From an uncultured Treponema sp. (GTDB taxonomy: Bacteria > Spirochaetota > Spirochaetia > Treponematales > Treponemataceae): a stretch of DNA of 8,398 bases. The stretch is from assembly GCA_937885475.1 (NCBI GenBank), contig CAKZZR010000210.1, forward strand, positions 1 through 8,398, read 5' to 3'. Both the position numbers and the translations under genes were made by a program. Position 1 is the first letter of the stretch. The number at the start of each line of letters is the position of its first letter. Below are positions 7,405-8,398 of the stretch, in pieces. The notes below the pieces were generated by a model. That model saw only the letters and a program-made list of their open reading frames with translations. It was not told where the DNA came from and made no database searches.

Positions 7405-8353
7405 ATGAAAGCGTTTTTTAAGAAAGGATGTATGTATGCGGTGCTTGCGGCTCTTATGGGCGCGTGCGTTGCAGAGGAAGCCGTTCAGTTCAGGTATAAC
7501 GGCGGGCGGAATTATTCGCTTGTGGAGCGCACGGATTTGCGCCGCTATGACAACAATAAATATGTGGGACTTTTGAGCCGAGAGGTTCGTTCCTTTATAA
7601 CGAACGACGGCGAATTATATGACGGAAGCTTTTATGTGTGGCAGGATACGGTTCGTGCGTCGGTGAGCGTTGCGGACGGAATACGCGATTCAATTCCTTC
7701 CCGCTTCAGAATCACGCGCGACGGAAACCTTACCATGCTGGAAGATCACGGTTTTCCGTCTTTCAGAAGCTTTCCTGCGTTCACGGCAGACAAAATCCGC
7801 GTGGGAGACTCGTGGCAGGCAAAGGCGGTGCGTGCGGTTGACCCGCTGAACAAGGGAATCGTGACTAAAATTCCAATGTATGTGCAGTATACTTATACCG
7901 GCGATGAACAGGTTCACGGCGAGGACGTGTATGTTCTGACGGCAAAATGGGCTACGCGCTACGGCGGCGGTTTGTACGTTGATTTTGGCGGCGACCGCGA
8001 GCTGATTCAGGCGCAGGGAAGCCACAATGCGACTATGTATGTGAGCAAGGCAACCGGAAACGCGATTGTGGTGCGCGACGCGGTGAATGAGACCTTTGTG
8101 TATGCAGACGGAAATTCCGTCTCGCTCAAGGGAACAATCTCGCTCTTTACTGAATATCCGCCGGCGGTTGATCGGAGCGGCATTATCCGCGCGCTTCAGC
8201 GCGTTGCGGCGATTACGCCGGAGGAAGCCGAGGATTTGGCTAAGCCTGTTACTGCGGGAAGAGGCGGCGCGGGAAGCGGCTCGTTTGGAGGTGCTGTTAC
8301 TGCGGGCGGAATTGATGAGGCTGTTGCCGCTGTTCCGCGCCCTGATTTGGACA
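7405..8353 (+). CDS. exported protein, probable N-terminal part of a spirochaete OmpA-family protein (3'-truncated)
   Basis: The first 316 codons of an envelope protein of unproven function. Residues 1-23 are an export signal: Lys at 2, 6 and 7, a hydrophobic core (YAVLAALM), then LMGAC with Cys21. This may be a relaxed spirochaete lipobox (lipid on Cys21), or a signal peptidase I site just after. The mature part begins EEAVQFRYNGGRNYSLV and is rich in short beta-strand-like stretches to about residue 255. The motif VGDSWQAKA near 132 and the overall order resemble, from memory, the N-terminal domain of treponemal OmpA-family proteins, whose C-terminal OmpA domain binds peptidoglycan. No such domain is visible here because the sequence ends first. 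A Gly/Ala/Ser-rich segment (about 280-305) looks like a flexible linker before a lost domain. An apparent frame continuation to a TAG at 8386-8388 is coded by adapter bases and must be ignored. Export is fairly sure; the family assignment is tentative. Confidence 0.6.
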
Positions 8354-8398
8354 AGATCGGAAGAGCGTCGTGTAGGGAAAGAGCGTAGATCTCGGTGG
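8354..8398. other. Illumina adapter contamination at contig end (not genomic)
   Basis: These 45 bases begin AGATCGGAAGAGCGTCGTGT and continue as the reverse complement of the Illumina universal (PE1) adapter as I know it. The single difference is C instead of T at 8384. A 44-of-45 match running exactly to the window end is not chance. The bases should be trimmed; the junction is uncertain by a base or so, since base 8354 (A) could be genomic or adapter. Confidence 0.97.

Noticed and set aside
8354..8388. Natural C-terminus and stop codon of the third gene
   Set aside because: These bases are Illumina adapter, so neither the last 11 residues nor the stop belongs to the gene.

Overview
This window carries three protein-coding genes and looks like the end of a draft or metagenome contig from a spirochaete, most likely a Treponema-like organism. 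The assignment is by recognition: an RpoC of spirochaete character with the large trigger-loop insertion, and a divergent exported protein that resembles the front half of treponemal OmpA-family proteins. No rRNA, tRNA, CRISPR array, insertion sequence or prophage gene was seen.

Layout. Bases 3-3605 (+) hold the last 1200 codons of rpoC, the RNA polymerase beta-prime subunit; the window opens inside the gene and about 240 N-terminal residues are missing. An intergenic stretch of 170 bases follows with two hairpin terminators, one for rpoC and one bidirectional hairpin placed just after the stop codon of the convergent gene. Bases 3776-7318 (-) hold a complete ftsK/spoIIIE-type DNA translocase of 1180 residues, with four membrane segments, an exceptionally long acidic low-complexity linker (about 550 residues), the alpha-beta motor with intact Walker motifs, and a C-terminal gamma winged helix. 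An 86-base divergent gap (7319-7404) separates it from an exported protein on the + strand that is cut off by the end of the real sequence.

The most consequential observation is technical. The last 45 bases (8354-8398) match the reverse complement of the Illumina universal adapter with one mismatch. They are not genomic, and the apparent stop codon of the third gene lies inside the adapter. That gene is therefore truncated at 8353, not complete.

The genes have unrelated housekeeping jobs (transcription, chromosome segregation at division, cell envelope) and are not one operon: rpoC and ftsK converge, ftsK and the exported protein diverge. I see no sign of a new defence, mobile or biosynthetic system. 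The biological points that merit a second look are the FtsK linker, with its nine-A tract flanked by immediate out-of-frame stops, and the uncharacterised exported protein.
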